A stretch of DNA of 8,444 nucleotides from an uncultured Bacteroidales bacterium (GTDB lineage Bacteria > Bacteroidota > Bacteroidia > Bacteroidales > WCHB1-69). Position 1 is the first letter of the stretch. Every line of letters starts with the position of its first letter. The stretch spans positions 1 to 8,444 of the forward strand of contig CALECM010000107.1 of NCBI GenBank assembly GCA_937949745.1, given 5' to 3'. Below, piece by piece: positions 6,473-8,444 of the stretch. Under the pieces are notes generated by a model that was not told the DNA's origin, ran no database searches, and saw only the letters and a list, made by a program, of their open reading frames with translations. A program made the translations under genes and the position numbers.

Positions 6473-6805
6473 CTATTTTTTATTGACTTCTCTTTCATCA
6501 ACTGCTACTGCATTCTTGTCGATACGTAGCTTGGTGCCATCTTCTACTTCAATTACAAAAGTAGTTTCATCGGTATTTAAGATTTTACCATGGATTCCGC
6601 CTATAGTAACGATTTTATCACCTTTTTTCAATGAATCCCGGAAATTTTGCATTTGTTTCTGCTTTTTTTGTTGAGGACGGATCATGAAGAAATAAAATAC
6701 GACAATGATCAGGACTAAGAAGATAATCATCTGGGCTGCACCGCCTCCGCCACCGCCTTGTCCTGCCGGTTGAGCCATTAATAGGAATAATGTGTTTAGA
6801 TTCAT
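6473..6805 (-). CDS. yajC: Sec translocon accessory subunit YajC
   Basis: YajC is a small inner membrane protein that joins SecDF at the SecYEG translocon. This one has 110 residues. A short N-terminus carries a Gly-rich stretch (GQGGGGGG, 15-22), followed by one transmembrane helix (about 26-42) and the family signature MIRPQQKKQK (41-50). The cytoplasmic domain follows, with KKGDKIVTIGGIHGKI (60-75) and FVIEVEDGTKLRIDK (83-97). Length and motifs are normal. ATG 6805 is preferred to the in-frame Met10 because the hydrophobic N-terminus (MNLNTLFLL) matches what I recall of Bacteroides YajC. secD and secF are not in the window. It lies 13 bases upstream of the YbbR-like gene. Confidence 0.95.
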   Translation of the reverse strand: MNLNTLFLLMAQPAGQGGGGGGAAQMIIFLVLIIVVFYFFMIRPQQKKQKQMQNFRDSLKKGDKIVTIGGIHGKILNTDETTFVIEVEDGTKLRIDKNAVAVDEREVNKK

Positions 6806-6836
6806 ACTTTAAAAAATTAATTGATTAATGATACAT

Positions 6837-7301
6837 TTATGGTGTTATGACATTGGCTGTAACCCTAACCACAGTTTGCACCGGGTAAGTGTTAGCCGTC
6901 ACGACTACAATATTATTTACGTCCCCCTCTTTACCTTTAGAATCAAAAGTAACTTTGATATGTGCCGATTCTCCGGGCCTGATAGGAGCCTTTGGAGGAG
7001 CTGTGGTAGTACATCCGCAAGAGGCGTCTGCTCCCTGGATGATGAGGTTGGATTTTCCGGTATTGGTAAATTTAAAAGAATAGCTTAATTTCTCGCCCTG
7101 TAAAACCCTTCCAAAATCATGTACATTTTTTTCAAAGGTAATAACAGGCATATCGGCTGTTTGCTGGTCCGTCTTTTTATCATCCGCACTTACCGGAATA
7201 TGAATATCCGTAACTTTTATATTTTCTTCACGCGTGGAATTCCCACATGCCCAAAACAGCAACGGAAGAAATGCCAGGAAAAAAACTTTTTTTATTTTCA
7301 T
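6837..7301 (-). CDS. DUF1573 lipoprotein
   Basis: This 154-residue protein begins with a lipoprotein signal (MKIKKVFF, hydrophobic core, lipobox FWAC with Cys19) and a polar linker (20-50). One DUF1573 domain follows at about 53-152. Signatures are ITFEKNVHDFGRVLQGEK (54-71), FKFTNTGKSNLII (76-88), the SCGCT motif (94-98), PIRPGE (106-111) and VTFDSKGKEG (117-126). The fold is predicted to be immunoglobulin-like, and the family is abundant in Bacteroidota with no settled function. Its place between nusB and yajC matches the gene order I recall in Bacteroidales. It is 38 bases after nusB and 31 before yajC and is presumably cotranscribed. The two SCGC cysteines might bind a metal or form a disulfide; this is a guess. 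Confidence 0.9.
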   Translation of the reverse strand: MKIKKVFFLAFLPLLFWACGNSTREENIKVTDIHIPVSADDKKTDQQTADMPVITFEKNVHDFGRVLQGEKLSYSFKFTNTGKSNLIIQGADASCGCTTTAPPKAPIRPGESAHIKVTFDSKGKEGDVNNIVVVTANTYPVQTVVRVTANVITP

Positions 7302-7339
7302 ATGATATTTTATTATTAATCCTATAGTTATGTAAGATT

Positions 7340-8290
7340 TTAATGATCGATCAATCCTCTGCCCATTTTATTCAATTTTCCTTCTTCTTTTAAATCAATA
7401 ATGATTTTATCCAATAATCCGTTGATAAATATACCGCTTTTGGCGGAACTGTATGTTTTTGCCAATTCGATATATTCATTGATAATAACTTTTACGGGAA
7501 TAGTAGGAAATTCCACTAACTCACATATCGCCATCTTCATCAGGATCATATCCAACGTTAATACTCTTTCGGCTTCCCAATTCTGCAATTTCGGTTCGAT
7601 CAAAGAGAAATAGTAGTCGTTATTCAGAATAGTTTTACGATAAAGATCAAGATAGAAAGCCGTATCTTCCTCTTCATTTTTGAATAATGGAAATATTTTA
7701 CAATGTATATCCTGTGATTCTTTAAAAAGCGGAATATTACGGTATAACATCAGCAATGCTTCATTATAGTCGTCGAACCAATGCACGTTTTTTTCTTCAA
7801 AATACCAGTGAAGAAGCTGACTTTCCACAAAAACCTTCTCGATAATGGTTAAAACCAAATCTTTATCTTCTGCGTAACTTCTTTCCTCATTGGACATGTA
7901 ATCCTCATATTCCGGTAATTTCGTAATCTCAGTATAAAGTTGGATAATGATATCCTGATGGTTAGTCCAATTTATTTTATACCTGTTCCATAACTTCTGC
8001 AAACTAACATTATCTTCTATCTGGCAAATGATAATGTTATCCACAAATTTCGTATTCGGAAAAAGATCTTCCTGAGTGGGATTTATTTTCCCTTTCAGTT
8101 CTTCCATTTTATTTAACCGATATCTTTTGATTTCAGGAAAAATAGAAAAGAAATGAAGAAAAAGGGTATAACACTGGTTTATAGAATCGGTAAGTTTTTT
8201 TTCCCCACTGATCAAATCTTCTTTCGTATTGATCGTATGGGCAAAAATAGCCTGCATCACTTTAGTCCTCAAATAACGTCTGTTAACCAT
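7340..8290 (-). CDS. nusB: Transcription antitermination factor NusB, long Bacteroidota form
   Basis: NusB pairs with NusE (ribosomal protein S10) on boxA RNA and supports antitermination of rRNA transcripts. The 316-residue protein is about twice the length of E. coli NusB, as is usual in Bacteroidota. It begins MVNRRYLRTKVMQAIFAH, and the NusB core is clearest at the C-terminus: NWEAERVLTLDMILMKMAICEL (237 on), PVKVIINEYIELAKTYS (265-281) and KSGIFINGLLDK (284-295). The long N-terminal half is helical and conserved within the phylum (SYAEDKDL, about 138-145). I use ATG 8290; a longer frame would need a TTG at 8305 that falls at the predicted transcription start. It is the first gene of the leftward operon ending in coaE. 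Confidence 0.93.
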   Translation of the reverse strand: MVNRRYLRTKVMQAIFAHTINTKEDLISGEKKLTDSINQCYTLFLHFFSIFPEIKRYRLNKMEELKGKINPTQEDLFPNTKFVDNIIICQIEDNVSLQKLWNRYKINWTNHQDIIIQLYTEITKLPEYEDYMSNEERSYAEDKDLVLTIIEKVFVESQLLHWYFEEKNVHWFDDYNEALLMLYRNIPLFKESQDIHCKIFPLFKNEEEDTAFYLDLYRKTILNNDYYFSLIEPKLQNWEAERVLTLDMILMKMAICELVEFPTIPVKVIINEYIELAKTYSSAKSGIFINGLLDKIIIDLKEEGKLNKMGRGLIDH

Positions 8291-8308
8291 TACAAATATT
8301 TTCAACTA

Positions 8309-8316
8309 CAAAAATA
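8309..8316 (-). promoter_or_regulatory. Predicted -7 promoter box of the nusB operon
   Basis: Read on the minus strand the sequence is TATTTTTG, identical to the dprA box and matching TAnnTTTG. It ends 18 bases before the nusB ATG at 8290. No convincing -33 element is visible. It would drive nusB, the DUF1573 gene, yajC, the YbbR-like gene and coaE, since no other strong box or terminator was seen between them. Confidence 0.5.
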
Positions 8317-8411
8317 TATAAAAAAACGATAGGATTGCCTATATATGAAGAGAATTGATATTTTATTTACAGGATAAGTTTGACTATTGGAATATAATAT
8401 CTAACAATAAA

Positions 8412-8439
8412 AAAAGGCCCGGTATTTACCGGACCTTTT
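8412..8439 (-). terminator. Intrinsic terminator upstream of nusB, bidirectional in form
   Basis: Bases 8412-8423 pair with 8428-8439 around a 4-base loop, with a single C-A mismatch at 8418/8433. The GC-rich core is CCGGT/ACCGG plus GG/CC. A and T runs flank the stem, so it could work both ways. The minus-strand tail is the stronger (seven T residues, complementary to A 8409-8415). It most likely ends a leftward transcript that enters from beyond the window, isolating the nusB promoter. Confidence 0.75.
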
Positions 8440-8444
8440 ATATT

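Noticed and set aside
6815..6828. ATTAAT-TG-ATTAAT dyad between the DUF1573 gene and yajC
   Set aside because: Low-complexity AT sequence with no matching copy at other promoters in the window.
8329..8342. Small hairpin ATAGG-ATTG-CCTAT upstream of nusB
   Set aside because: Only five pairs and no T-run; expected by chance in AT-rich DNA.

Overview
The window looks like a chromosomal housekeeping segment from a member of Bacteroidota, most likely order Bacteroidales. Four things support this. The encoded proteins have the Bacteroidota forms: a NusB of about 316 residues with a long N-terminal half, a coaX-outer membrane barrel-TPR-lptC cluster, and a nusB-DUF1573-yajC-ybbR-coaE cluster. Three genes have a TAnnTTTG promoter box, the type used by the Bacteroidota primary sigma factor, 18-20 bases before their ATG. 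Gene starts are preceded by A-rich stretches rather than strong Shine-Dalgarno sites. The DNA is moderately AT-rich. I cannot name the genus.

Layout: positions 1-139 hold an intergenic stretch with a wide inverted repeat and possibly the first codons of a leftward gene. dprA (leftward, 140-1240) is divergent from a rightward operon: coaX (type III pantothenate kinase), a putative outer membrane beta-barrel protein, a secreted TPR protein and lptC (1399-5460). A second, leftward operon meets it tail to tail with a 7-base gap. In order of transcription it is nusB, a DUF1573 lipoprotein, yajC, a short YbbR-like membrane protein and coaE (8290 down to 5468). A bidirectional-looking terminator at 8412-8439 separates nusB from whatever lies upstream.

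Functional themes: coaX and coaE are the first and last steps of coenzyme A synthesis and lie in the two convergent operons. LptC (lipopolysaccharide transport), the outer membrane barrel, the periplasmic TPR protein, YajC (Sec translocon accessory) and the YbbR-like protein concern the envelope. DprA handles incoming single-stranded DNA and NusB acts in transcription antitermination.

I found no phage, insertion sequence, CRISPR array, defence island, tRNA or rRNA, and no clearly new multi-gene system. The points most worth a second look are: a CoaX in which the Asp of the (I/V)DAGTC motif is Gln; a terminator-like hairpin inside the signal-peptide codons of lptC; a YbbR protein of only 140 residues; and promoter boxes that fix the starts of dprA and nusB.
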